A stretch of 64,000 nt of DNA. It comes from Endocalyx cinctus (taxonomy: Eukaryota; Ascomycota; Sordariomycetes; Amphisphaeriales; Apiosporaceae). Position 1 is the first letter of the stretch; each line of letters begins with the position of its first letter. A program made the position numbers and the translations under genes. The notes below the pieces were generated by a model. The model saw only the letters and a list, made by a program, of their open reading frames with translations, was not told where the DNA came from and did not search any database. Of the stretch, positions 1 to 9,892 are shown one piece after another. Location: positions 868,001 through 932,000 of the forward strand of contig BCKC01000006.1 in NCBI GenBank assembly GCA_001600455.1. The letters are read 5' to 3'.

Positions 1-1620
1 GGGGACTTAAACATCTGTTGAAATGTCTCCTATTGAGTTCAAAACTCATCCAAAGCTTCTTCAAAACAAGCCAAGGTATTTATTGAATATATATGTAATG
101 GGGCTTATAAGTATGATAAAAAAACGGCGTATGGCATGACGGCTTCTCCTCATACTCATTCCTATTACGTTTTATCCTCTTCGAAGGAGTGATAGTCAAC
201 TTAGGCTCGAGGCTACTCGATCAGAATGCAGGGGACCGGAGACTGACACGCGGAAATATCTCTCTTTCCAGATGATTCTCGCCAATATACTTCCAGTATC
301 GATTGAACAGCATGTTATCATTTTATTATGCTATATAAACATAAAAGTTACCAATTCCTTGAAATTTACACACTAAAGTGAAAAAACGCTGTTGGGGCCG
401 CCAGATTCGGCGGGTTCGGCCGCTATTTTAAGCAGCTTCGACAATAAGGGGTAATCACTCGAGTAAATTACCAAGTAGGTTCGATATGATGTTTGAGATT
501 TCGAATCTTGAGGAAGAAAGTGAAGTTCAAGGGGTGAGTGGGGTGATCATTCATATGGTAAGACAGCAGGATGGGAACACGTAAGCTGGTAGGTTAGGTA
601 GTTGGTTTCCGAATCCTACGGGCGTGAGCATCTGGGCATCGGCCCCCACGTTTCATCAGTGGCAAGTTGCTGATTACGATGTAGGTTAGTGTAGTGTATC
701 TGATAAAGTCCTTGCATGGTCTACCGAACTCCTGGGTCAGACTGCTCCACAAATAGTCCAAACTTTGATTGGTTATACCAAACTACAGCGAAATAAAATA
801 TTAAATATATTTCATTATTCGATTGATGGCGGTATCTTTTTCGCACCTTGGTGTGAACGTTGGAGTCGTGTCGTCCATAATTATCTTCATCTTCGATTTA
901 ATCCCTCCTTTACAAAATACGCCAGTATGTGTGCTTCGATCATGTCTAAAGTCGAACAAGAACAGGAACAAGATGCCATGCCAAGACAGGCCCACCTATC
1001 AGTTAGTATATATTATTAGCGAGGGTGGGATATCAATAGTCTAACCTATATATCACATATCTTCTGCTCCTCGATGTTTAAAAGGGGTGACCGTGCTGGG
1101 TCGAACATAGGATCTGCGGAGGGTGATAGGACATCGAGAAATGACTGTTGAATCGTTGATAACACACTATCCCTCCAATTTACTACATCGAGTTTCTATT
1201 GATTTTCCGAGGCGCTCTATTGGATGCCGTTGTAGAGCTATAGCTGAGATGATAGCGTTCTCGCGGAAAGATAGTTCAGAAAATAGACCACGGATGCCGG
1301 TAAGGTATAAAGCGTTAAGAAAGGCTAGATCAAACGTGTCCCGGCGGTTTCGGGCGATGTTGCCCTCGAGGTATCCGTTCCGCCCAAAGCTGTCTGCGAT
1401 AGGTTGAACACAGGTGCTGCCCCATAGAAAGCTTTAAACCTGCTGGATAACGGACCGCAATCTTCGGCGGTTGGGTTCGCGGGATTATACCACTATAGGT
1501 GCTAGACGTAGCTTATGGGGAAAGCCGTCTCGGTTAGCCGATACGTCTATAACGGTGTCAACGACTGGATGTTACGTGTTTAGTAGCAAAGCCCCCTGAA
1601 TTCGACAGCTGTTAAAGCAA
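1..1620. other. AT-rich decayed intergenic DNA
   Basis: This stretch holds only short overlapping frames on both strands with no recognisable motif. Some blocks near 1.4-1.6 kb look like old coding sequence, with GC islands inside AT-rich flanks, but I cannot align them to a family. It is probably decayed sequence continuous with the HET relic that follows. Confidence 0.5.
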
Positions 1621-2250
1621 GGAGATCAGACTTATTCAAGAACTGATTGCACCTAAATCCGTCACATTCTTCGACGAGCATTGGGAAAACCGGGGTTCAA
1701 AAGTCTACCTTGACGAAGTCATCGCCAAAATAACCCAAATCAGTCCTAAGGTGCTGATAAATGAGATGGATCTAGCTCGGGTACCTATAGCTGTTCGCAT
1801 GTCTTGGGCCTCTGCTCCACTATAGTACCGGGTTACCAGTCGTTTGTAGGGTCACTAAATTCAGTAAATAGCAACCTGCAGATTCTGGAGGTTCCTCTAC
1901 TCATCAACTCGTTGATTAATCAAGGTCGTGGTTACCGATATTATATCCGCAGATTATACCACCATAGAATAATAAAGAATCACGATACCCCAAAAAAGTT
2001 CGGCATTTTTATTCGCCAGTATGGCCCCCGCCTCTACGCTCGATATTTACCACACCAAATTATCATAATCGACAGGAAAACGAAATATTTAAAGCTAACG
2101 AAACGTGTGAGCATATATAAAGGCCCAGGATCAACTTTATTCGCTAAGGTTACTAGCCGACCCTCGATATTACGTTGGATTCTATCCAGGGCCACCAGGA
2201 ATATAATTACGATAATCTATATTAAATTACCCTATTTTCTTTAATACGAA
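1621..2250 (+). pseudogene. HET-domain (heterokaryon incompatibility) protein relic
   Basis: The frame open from about 1621 to 1822 reads like the late part of a fungal HET domain. It has LIQELIAPKSVTFFDEHW, matching the family block W-TLQELIAP-V-FFD-W, and then VPIAVRMSWAS, matching the 'RMSWAA' block that normally precedes the 'RAYCLLGIFDVNMPLLYGEG' segment. The frame then ends at TAG 1823-1825 and meets many further TAA/TAG/TGA codons to about 2250. The 'YCLLGIF' block is not found. HET proteins trigger cell death on non-self fusion in fungi; this copy cannot be functional. CAA/CAG-to-TAA/TAG changes and high AT content would fit repeat-induced point mutation (RIP), but that is inference. 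Confidence 0.6.
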
Positions 2251-2784
2251 GATTATTATCATATATCCGCATAGCCCAAAGAAGCCTGGGATCGCGGGAA
2301 CCTCCGGTTTTATATTGTCCAAAGCGAGCTATTTCGCGCCTACCTACGCCTCATCGTAAACTCAGAGACATATTATAAATAATCGAGTTACCGGCTCGGC
2401 GGTATCTTTATTGGTGATCGAGTAAGGTTTCCTCTAACTTATTAAACTTAGGTGTAAGAATGAACGTAGATTAATAGTTGTCGAGTAAATGAATGACTAG
2501 ATATATGAAATAACCGTTCCTTATATATCCCATCCATTTCCTAGCCAGCTAGGTTGGATATATTGAATAGCCCAGCTATCCCAAGTCATGTGACCTTCGG
2601 TCCGTGATTCTTTCGTGGTTTTTACGCTTGGGCCACTTATTTAATGGTCTTCGGGCCAGGTCTTATTTTCTGGTCGTACTGGTTGTTGGTTCGTAACAAC
2701 CAGCAGCAACAGCTACACCAACAGCAACAACAACAACCGTAAATATCCCATCGTTTCAAACCACCCGCACGGAATCACAGCCAG
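2251..2784. other. Intergenic, AT-rich, ending in a CAA/CAG repeat
   Basis: No coding frame is seen. The right part contains TGTTACGAAC on the minus strand (2689-2698), a sequence resembling fungal Ty3/gypsy LTR ends, and then the CAA/CAG microsatellite. Confidence 0.4.
2698..2739 (+). repeat. CAA/CAG trinucleotide microsatellite
   Basis: An imperfect run of CAG and CAA triplets, interrupted once by CTACAC. It lies just downstream of the CxxC ORF (which is on the minus strand) and outside any credible coding frame. Confidence 0.8.
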
Positions 2785-3012
2785 TCACCCTGAATGGGAT
2801 GTGCAAAGGTAAGTTCTAGTAGTAGACCCTACGCCACTACAACCCCCACAAGGGATCATTTCGTTGACACAATTCTTGCACCCACGACCAGAGCATCGCA
2901 CACATGGCCTCGATGTCCTACTACCATGACAGATAGTGCATGTTGTTCTTATGCTGATAGTTCCTGGGGATTCCCACACAAATTTGCCGCAACTACGACA
3001 TCGCTGACCCAT
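2785..3012 (-). CDS. Small CxxC-rich, DnaJ-zinc-finger-like protein (hypothetical)
   Basis: An ORF of 75 codons starts with ATG at 3012. It has five CxxC pairs (CRSC, CTIC, CVRC, CKNC, CGGC) spaced by Gly/Ser/Arg, for example CSGRGCKNC and CGGCSGVG. This resembles the CxxCxGxG repeats of the DnaJ central zinc finger or small RING-like metal knuckles. There is no J-domain, signal peptide or membrane segment. Ten cysteines in 75 residues argue for metal binding and against a random frame. The protein may be a decayed or truncated piece of something larger; I do not recognise a specific family. The ORF sits in otherwise degenerate DNA downstream of SNF7, with the same orientation. Confidence 0.45.
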   Translation of the reverse strand: MGQRCRSCGKFVWESPGTISIRTTCTICHGSRTSRPCVRCSGRGCKNCVNEMIPCGGCSGVGSTTRTYLCTSHSG

Positions 3013-3322
3013 GTTTACTATGGGTATTCCAATGAGGGTGGTGCTAAGGTTGCCAAGACGTCAGTATCCTCTATGACTTTTGGGCTCTGGGTTGGAAATG
3101 AATATGGCGAATAACTCACATCGAGTGTTGTAAGAGCTCATACATCAAGGCAGCTATACGGTCAAGACCCGAGATATTTAAGTTTCGTACTTAGCACGAA
3201 GATTATAGTTATGTCTCTAATGATAAAGCAGGGCCCATTGCACTTCTGCCACTACAATGTGCGTCTTGTTCCTCCGATGCACATGGTCGACCGGACTGAC
3301 AGCCATATCCATGAGCCGTTTC

Positions 3323-4178
3323 TTACATGGCCATTTCCGCCTGTAGCTTTCTAAGTTCGGCCTCTTCGTCGGCCTCTTCGGCCCGCTGTTCGCCCTTGAC
3401 TATTTTGACGGAAGTCAGCAATTTGGACGTGCTTCCCTTTGAGGAATAGGGAATTTTACGATTTGAGTTAGCCACAGTTGGCATCCTGTAGACAGCATCC
3501 GGCACCGGGGAGGGACCAGTGCCGAGCATCTTCTTATCAAGCTCTTCCTGCTGCAAGGCCTCTAGTTCCTCATCTAGTTCTTCTTCATCCATAGGCTCGC
3601 CAAGAGTATTGCTCGTAATAGCGTTGACGATCTCTTCGCTCAAAGCGTTCTGCTCCCGTAGTTTATCCCTATTCTAGCACGTCAGTATACTGTGCGGAAC
3701 TTTTCACGATACCGATGGCACGTACATAGTCTCGTCGACCTTCTCTGGAGTTAGTTTGCCGTGAATGCTCTTCATGGCTTCGCTAGCTCTCTCCATAGCG
3801 GCAAGGGTTTCGCGGTTGATATTTGCAGATTCTATCGCGTTGATCTGCTGTTCCAACGTCCCGATCTGCGATGTGGTTTGTTCCAAGCTGTGTTCTTGAA
3901 CCTTCTTTCTCCGTAAGGCGGCTCTGGCAGCTATTGCGACAATAAATATTAGTCACCTAGACCCCAACCCGAGTAGAAGAAAAAGGAAACAAACCATTCT
4001 TATTCGTATTGATATTCTTTCTTGCGACGTTATCCTGTTCGGCGATCTGTGATTCGATATGTATTTGGCGCTTCTGTAGCATGTCGAGCTGCGATCGTAA
4101 GCCAAGAATCGCATTCTTCGGGGTCTCTTTCTTCTTCTGCGCGGCGCCGCCACCGAACCAGCCCCATATGTCCGACAT
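3323..4178 (-). CDS. SNF7: ESCRT-III subunit Snf7/Vps32
   Basis: Three exons, complement of 4178-3995, 3930-3726 and 3668-3323, give 244 aa. The introns (64 and 57 nt; donors GTTTGT and GTACGT) restore one frame through AARAALRRKKVQEH and VDETMDKLREQNALSEEI. Snf7 polymerises on endosomal membranes to drive cargo sorting into multivesicular bodies; in fungi it is also needed for Rim101/PacC pH signalling. Seen: an N-terminal WGWFGGG amphipathic anchor, the basic helix-1 region, a coiled-coil core (IGTLEQQINAIESANINRET), and an acidic C-terminal tail (EEELDEELEALQQEELDKK) with the MIM-type end that binds Vps4 and Bro1. Length fits the family (220-245 aa). ATG 4178 precedes the conserved N-terminus directly. 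Confidence 0.95.
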
Positions 4179-4648
4179 GATGAGAGCGATGTAGGATCGG
4201 TATCGAGAAGATGGAGGACGAGGTCAAGCTTCGGAATCGTCGATGCGGCAATTAAACAAATGAAGGCAGTCGAAGTTGCGATAGGGGATTTCGGCCGTCG
4301 GCAGGGTAGATGATGGTGGGGAGCCAAATGGATGATGGGGGGCGGAAATATGGAAGCCTGTTCACGATGTTGACATGAGATGGTAGTTGAGGTACCACAA
4401 GGGTATGACAAGAGAGCCTTAGTCATCGATCCAAGTCTGTACCACTAAAAGCAAAATAAACAACACGGCACGAGTATGCGTGCTGACTCATTGTGGCGGT
4501 GCTTCTATCTTCCAGAGCTTTCTTACCGGTCTTGTGAGTGTTGTAAGTTGATTGATTGATGGTGTGTGTGCGAAGCACATATCTGTCAAGTATTATATAC
4601 ATGTGCGGGGTAGCAGCGCAGCTGCTACCAGCTGCTAGCGGCTGACAA
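4179..4648. other. SNF7 upstream region / putative gypsy LTR remnant
   Basis: No gene. Reading on the minus strand, a purine tract (GGACGGGGGCAAA, 4661-4649) is followed by TGTCAGC (4647-4641). This is the arrangement of a retroelement polypurine tract next to a 3' LTR. The LTR end is not visible, and the sequence runs into the SNF7 promoter. Confidence 0.35.
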
Positions 4649-4662
4649 TTTGCCCCCGTCCA
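4641..4662 (-). other. Putative polypurine tract and 3' LTR start
   Basis: A G-rich purine run followed by TGTCAG lies directly downstream of the integrase fragment, on the same strand, where a Ty3/gypsy element should have its PPT/LTR junction. Without the matching 5' LTR this is inference. Confidence 0.4.
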
Positions 4663-4719
4663 ATATAACGATACCCTCATCGTGTATCATATCTATGTAT
4701 ATCATATTTATCGTATATC

Positions 4720-5130
4720 TCAATCCTTTACTTTCCATCTATTCATACAGTCTATATCTATTTGCTTTTCTGATAACCATTCCTGAAATTCCGGTCCAAG
4801 TCCTTCGTATTCCACCAGAAATTTCCGTCCTTTCTGACCGATAATCTTCCTAAGGTGTTCCTCAGAGCGTATCGGTCCCGCGTATGGTAGATATCTTCCG
4901 AATATATCGAATGCGACCGGTTCGAGGTAGTCCAGTGATATCACGTCGTGGATCTTCCATGACTCGGGAAATTGTAGTCTATATACTGATCGTCCGACTC
5001 GTTCAAGGATACGGAATAGCCCAGCGTATTGTTGACCTAGTTTCTTTCCCAGGATTGCCGCTTTGGGAATGTTGTATCCCTTATGGAGACGTAAGAGGAC
5101 TCTGTCGCCTTCCTTAAAGAACTTCGGCAT
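4720..5130 (-). mobile_element. Ty3/gypsy chromovirus fragment: integrase C-terminus plus chromodomain
   Basis: A 136-codon frame encodes the end of a retrotransposon polyprotein. The first half is the integrase GPY/F-type module (FKEGDRVLLRLHKGYNIP, KLGQQYAGLFRILERVG, VYRLQFPESWKIHDVISLDYLEP). The second half is a chromodomain (FLVEYEGLGPEFQEWLSEKQI), with Y-E-G and W as the aromatic-cage-type positions. Such chromodomains direct integration towards heterochromatin. Protease, reverse transcriptase, RNase H and the integrase catalytic core are absent, and the frame closes into AT-rich DNA. The element is therefore truncated and dead. The surviving segment is intact and unusually free of stops for a relic. 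Confidence 0.85.
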
Positions 5131-5856
5131 ATATTTCAGTAAAATTTACGATATTTATAAAAGAGGTTTTAAGGTATTTTATATTAATAATTTATATTAA
5201 TACTTAAGTTAATACTTAAATTGGGAGCTAAAGAATTAAAGTAAAGATTAACTAAATATAGTAAAAAATCCATTATTAAATATTCGTAAATTTCTGGTAT
5301 ATTAGTATGCTAAGACTAGTGATGATCTATGTGATCTATGTGATCTAATAGATTACTTAGATTAGGTAGATTAGTCACGTGATTCAGGGGATAAGTCATC
5401 CAGGCTGACTTATCCATTATTACGGGCCCTTTCCTGGCCCGTACGCTGGTCAGTTGAATGGGCCAACTTCTAAGTTCGTAACAATAGGTTCCCAAATATT
5501 CTCTTCCGGTGGGTATTCTTCCTACTTTATTAGATATTTTATGTTGTTTTCCCTATAATGGTGGTCTAAAGTCGAAAATACGAGAAATAGACTTCTGGAA
5601 ACAATTCGTTATTTATATTTCGATGTTAGACTGATAATTAGGAATATATAAAGCGGCGTGACGCTAGGCCCGATCGGGGGACTGCTATATCCGGCGGGGA
5701 AAGCAGCGTGTTCGCGATTACGCTAGAAAAACGCTAGATACGATCCTCAATACAAGAAAAATATGTTCACTTCCTATCCTTATATGACCAACACATCTCC
5801 GACCAAGTGAACTCACCTGCCTATATACAACTGAATTATCAAACCTAACCCCAAAA
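5131..5856. other. AT-rich flank of the retroelement
   Basis: No coding frame. It holds a threefold 9-bp direct repeat TGATCTATG (5323-5349, last copy imperfect), a CACGTG site near 5376, and TGTTACGAAC on the minus strand (5483-5474), an LTR-end-like sequence also found at 2698-2689. It is probably eroded element sequence. Confidence 0.4.
5323..5349 (+). repeat. Three tandem 9-bp repeats (TGATCTATG)
   Basis: Two perfect copies and a third with two mismatches, inside the AT-rich flank of the gypsy fragment. Confidence 0.7.
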
Positions 5857-7561
5857 TCAAAATCCCTGCTGAGCATGCCACTTCTTCTCCCACCCAGGAA
5901 ACCAAGGACTATCATCCAAAGTCTTCACCTCCCAATTCTTCTCGATAAATCCCGTCTCCACCTGCTCCCTTTCGTACTTTCTCAGCGTCGGGATCACGAC
6001 GTGTTCCGTGTGCCAAGTATTCTTATACTTCATCAGGTTCTCCTTCCCTTCCGTCAATACCTTGAGGATCAGGCTCGGGATGTAAGGCTCGTCCCGAAAT
6101 TCGGATATCGGCGTAAATAGGGCTTTGAAGTTGAAGACGACCCCGCCCGACAAGGGCAGCCGTCGCAGGGTCTGCCAGTCCACCCGGAGGTGTAACCGGT
6201 CCTCCGTCAGGGTTGGGTCCTGGGAGTCTCGGTACTTATCGTGGGGGTCCCCTGGGGGCATGTATAGGGGTTGGTCTACCTCGAGACCCCACGATCCGCG
6301 TTGGATGGGCTTGTTGGCCGGCATCTTGGAGAAGAACCTAAAAAAAACCCGCGAGATTAACAAAAACTGCACAAAGAGAAGTGAAGAAGGGGTGTTGGGA
6401 AGAAACGAAAAGCAAAAAAAAAAAAGTTATTACCTATCCATGCTAAATTGCATCTTCTCCTTGTAATCAGGAATAGGTTGGTGAATCTGTTCGAGGTTCT
6501 TTCCGATCTTGCTGTCGACGTTCCACCCGAGAGCCGAGCAGATGAGACCTGCGCGGAAGGAGTAGTAGCCTGTTTCGGGATCTCGCAGGGTGATGCCGAA
6601 GTCTTCGGGCACGTTGTTGAGGAGGACGACCAGAGGGTGGGTCGACTTGAGATCAGTGACCGTTCCGAGGATCTTGTTCTCTAGACGGGTGTGGTCCGCC
6701 GACAAGTTGAAGTACTGCGGGTACCGAGCGCAGATGAATTGCAGAACCATCTCCATAAGCTCCTTACAGGCCAGCTCAGATCCTGGTAAAGCCTGCAAGA
6801 CACCTTTGCCGTGCTCAGCGTATAGCGCTTGCCGCTGCGCGATGCGCTTCTTGTAGGTAGACTCGAGCTCGATCCACCAGTCGGTCTCGAGTTTCGTCAG
6901 GGCTAAAATAATTCAGTATGTCCGTCAATTAAAAGAAATACCATTCTCCACAAGTTCTTATGAAAATACCCATGGCCGAGGAGAATACAGGAAGTCCTCT
7001 TGTTTACTTACACATAGTTTGATGATAAGCCCACCTAAACGGTCGATACGGTCTAGGCTTGGCCCGATCAATGTCGAACTCGACATAGGGCTGCGGCATC
7101 GGCACTTCCGAGAGGGCAGAGTAGTTAGGGAAATCCCCGAGAGCCTTAATCTCGCGGGCAGAGAAACCCATGGAGGTGAAGCTGTCGTCGGGAGCGGTAC
7201 GCCAGTCCTGATCGAACTTCATGAGTGAAGAACGCTCGAATTTCTTCGACGACGACATCGCCTTCATGATTTCTTGTCTCCGTGCCGACGGGAGGTTGGC
7301 GGCCGCTTCCTTCATCTGATCATGAGGGGACGGGGGAAACGTCGAAGCTAAGTCCGAGGCGGACGATGCGAGAGGTTTTGACGATGTTACCTGAGTCTGC
7401 TTTTCTAGCGATGGCGTACTGGGCCTCGAACTACCCGTGCGCGAGTTGAGGCCCAGACGTCGGAGTACCACATCTTTCTGTGGTCTGCTGAGGGAGAGAA
7501 AGGTGATTATGGATAGGATAACGGCAGCGGCCGGCCATAAAAGCATGGATATGGCCATCAT
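5857..7561 (-). CDS. DUF3445 haem-dependent oxidative N-demethylase-like protein
   Basis: Three exons, complement of 7561-7012, 6902-6434 and 6337-5857, give 499 aa. Introns of 109 and 96 nt (GTAAGT and GTAATA donors) rebuild SLTKLETDWWIELE and RFFSKMPANKP in one frame. The family (PF11927) is related to a haem-dependent oxidative N-demethylase; substrates of the fungal members are not established. Seen: an N-terminal hydrophobic anchor (residues about 5-22), a Ser/Pro-rich linker, the DWWIELE block, SADHTRLENKILGTV, RGSWGLEVDQPLYMPPGDPH, LHLRVDWQTLRRLPLSGGVVFNFKAL as consecutive blocks, and a C-terminal WHTEHV segment. The N-terminal anchor suggests a membrane-tethered enzyme. ATG 7558 is an in-frame alternative start one codon later. 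Confidence 0.9.
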
Positions 7562-8432
7562 TCCTGCCGGGTGGAATTTGAGATAATGAATAAAATATAA
7601 ATAAATAAATATATTTATATAAAATATAGATTTGATATGATATAATGTTGTCGTTAATGTTGAACCGTTTTCCTCACCCTGCTAAGCTTTCCAGGCCTAT
7701 GACGTCTTTTCCCTCCACGCGCAATGTTACGGATTCACCCAAGATATAATGATTTATGAAGAATACCTAAAAGTATTTGGGAATTTGGGATGGTTTAATA
7801 ATAAATTGAATTCTAATGCCACCAAGTTTATCTATGAATTAAGTACACGATAGTAAACCGATAACGGCCTCCGTGATTCGGTGTGGTACACGAAGGCTCG
7901 TATGACGAGATAAGGGATGACACGATGGGGTCACAAACCCAAGAGCGACAATTGGCTACAAGTTATGCAACCGATATGACGGCGGAGAGATTTACCAAGG
8001 TGTAGCGGCGATAGATCTGCAGATTAAGTTTGGGTAACAAGACCAGAAACATAAGTAAAAGGAGCTGAAGGTGACGAATAAACTCGATGCCGTCTTAAGA
8101 GTACGCTAATGCAACTCTCCTCCACATCAACCAAACCGCCTTTCTCCACGAGGTTATTGGTGTTGATTGATAACAACCAGTTTCCATTTATATGACTGGC
8201 TCGTGAATTTTTGGGTTAAAATGTATTAGTATGAAAATATATCATCATGAATATGCAGCTTTCTCCACCCTTATCGCTTTCATCATACGCATGTAGACGT
8301 CTGAGCTGTGCCCTATACCAGCATTCGGAAACCGGAAAATATATTCCATTCACGAGAGTCGTATAACGACACATGGCGGTGGACTACCTACCTAGAATCT
8401 AATAGTATTCGGCGCATTATACGCAGGTGAAG
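7562..8432. other. Intergenic, AT-rich
   Basis: Only short frames on either strand; I see no gene, repeat or structured RNA here. Confidence 0.6.
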
Positions 8433-8630
8433 ATGGAACAGTGCATCAGTCGCCGTGAATCGAACGAAAGGATGAAGAGTCAGGGTGATAATCACGATGC
8501 TTTTATTGCGCAAGACACTATAAAAGCCGCCGCGCTACTAGAGGGAGTTCTACTTCATTTCTAAGGTACCGACTTAAATGCAACGACCATATTACCTGGG
8601 GAAAATAGCGAAAACGAGGAAGACGATAGT

Positions 8631-9050
8631 ATGTCTTTATCGCAAGATAATAAACGATATTTTTCCTGGGGCTGTTCAGTACCCATAGATCCCGAAACGG
8701 GGTGGCCCACGTCCCGCCGGATCGACCACGAACGCGACAGATGCGAGTGTCCGGCCGAAAATGATAAAAGGGGGGTCGAGGTGGTGATATTGGAGCGGGC
8801 GATAGAACTGCACGAGTCTAACGTGGTGAAATTTATGATCCCCGTCGTCGAGCATATGGCGCGCGAGGTGGCCATGCGACTTGGGTTTAACTTGACGAAA
8901 CACGTGTACGAGCTCGGGGATTACGCGGAGAAGGTAATCTTCTTCGACGGCGTTTGCATCGAGGTTCTAGGCAGAGGTTTTACGAACGAGGAGATGGAGT
9001 CGCTCGGCACTTTGCCCAGAGGACAAGAGGTTTGCTTGTGGCTTATGTGA
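8631..9050 (+). CDS. Hypothetical protein, possibly the 3' part of an interrupted gene
   Basis: An ORF of 139 codons starts at ATG 8631; no family is recognised. The protein is acidic and mixed alpha/beta in look (GVEVVILERAIELHESN, VVEHMAREVAMRLGF, VIFFDGVCIEVLGRGF). The same reading frame continues upstream without interruption to a better-placed ATG at 8433, except for one TAA at 8562-8564. The sequence between that stop and 8631 reads as a plausible acidic coding stretch (PGENSENEEDDS). So either translation starts at 8631, or a gene of about 205 codons carries one nonsense codon (CAA to TAA would fit), or an intron removes the stop (TTCTAAG is a weak acceptor). A poly-A run follows the stop codon. 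Confidence 0.45.
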   Translation: MSLSQDNKRYFSWGCSVPIDPETGWPTSRRIDHERDRCECPAENDKRGVEVVILERAIELHESNVVKFMIPVVEHMAREVAMRLGFNLTKHVYELGDYAEKVIFFDGVCIEVLGRGFTNEEMESLGTLPRGQEVCLWLM

Positions 9051-9892
9051 AGCTGAGAAAAAAAAAAAAAAAAAAAAAGACAAGGAGCTTCCTGTTTCTT
9101 GATGACCAACTTGGGTCAACAAACAGGTCTATGATTCTATAAACCATAATCAACCATATAATCTGAGTTCAATTTTCTATTACGTGATATAATGAATAAA
9201 TATCATGAATGGATATATCCTCATATCGGCGATATACTTACTTCTAGGTTGGGTTCGGAATAGATAATAATAATAAGCAGTATTTTAAGGTATGTACGGT
9301 ATTTGCGGGGAAGAAGGCCCTAAAGTCTAGGCTCTAGACTACAGTAAGACCAGCGAGGCCTTCGCTTGAATACAGCGTCATGTCGGGGAACGCTCGGGGT
9401 TTATACAGTACCTAAAAAGAGTCTTATCAGCGAATCATTACCGAATATACGTTGTAATTGGCTATCAGAGAACCAACTTTCAAGATAGCCAAGATACATT
9501 CATCATCATGGCTTGCATGCAGGCATGGCGGCATGGATGGATCCCTTAAAAATCGTGGTTATCAACGCTAAATAAAAAAAAACGTCGCTGGTTTAGAGGA
9601 TCATCAACTAGACAAGCGTTATCGCAGCGCGAGATAGGAATAAGGTTGACTTTCATTTTCTTATAATGACATGTCGAGAAAGCATAGAACGGATATTTAG
9701 ATCATATTTTATTTATATCACTTAATAGTACTCTTGATATATAGCTCATGATAACCAATCCCCTATAGTAGAAATTTGACCTATCTAGAGGTAAAATTCA
9801 CAGAGTAGATTGTCCGCAACTTGCATAAAAATCTCGTGATCCTTGCTTAATATATATAACTAACCCTCTTAAGCAAGAGGGATAAATATGTA
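9051..9892. other. Intergenic, AT-rich, begins with poly-A run
   Basis: An A-tract of about 20 nt lies at 9059-9078, just after the ORF. The rest is AT-rich and shows no coding frame. Confidence 0.6.

Noticed and set aside
1123..1407. 94-codon plus-strand frame
   Set aside because: Arg/Ser-rich random-looking translation inside degenerate DNA next to the HET relic; no family resemblance.
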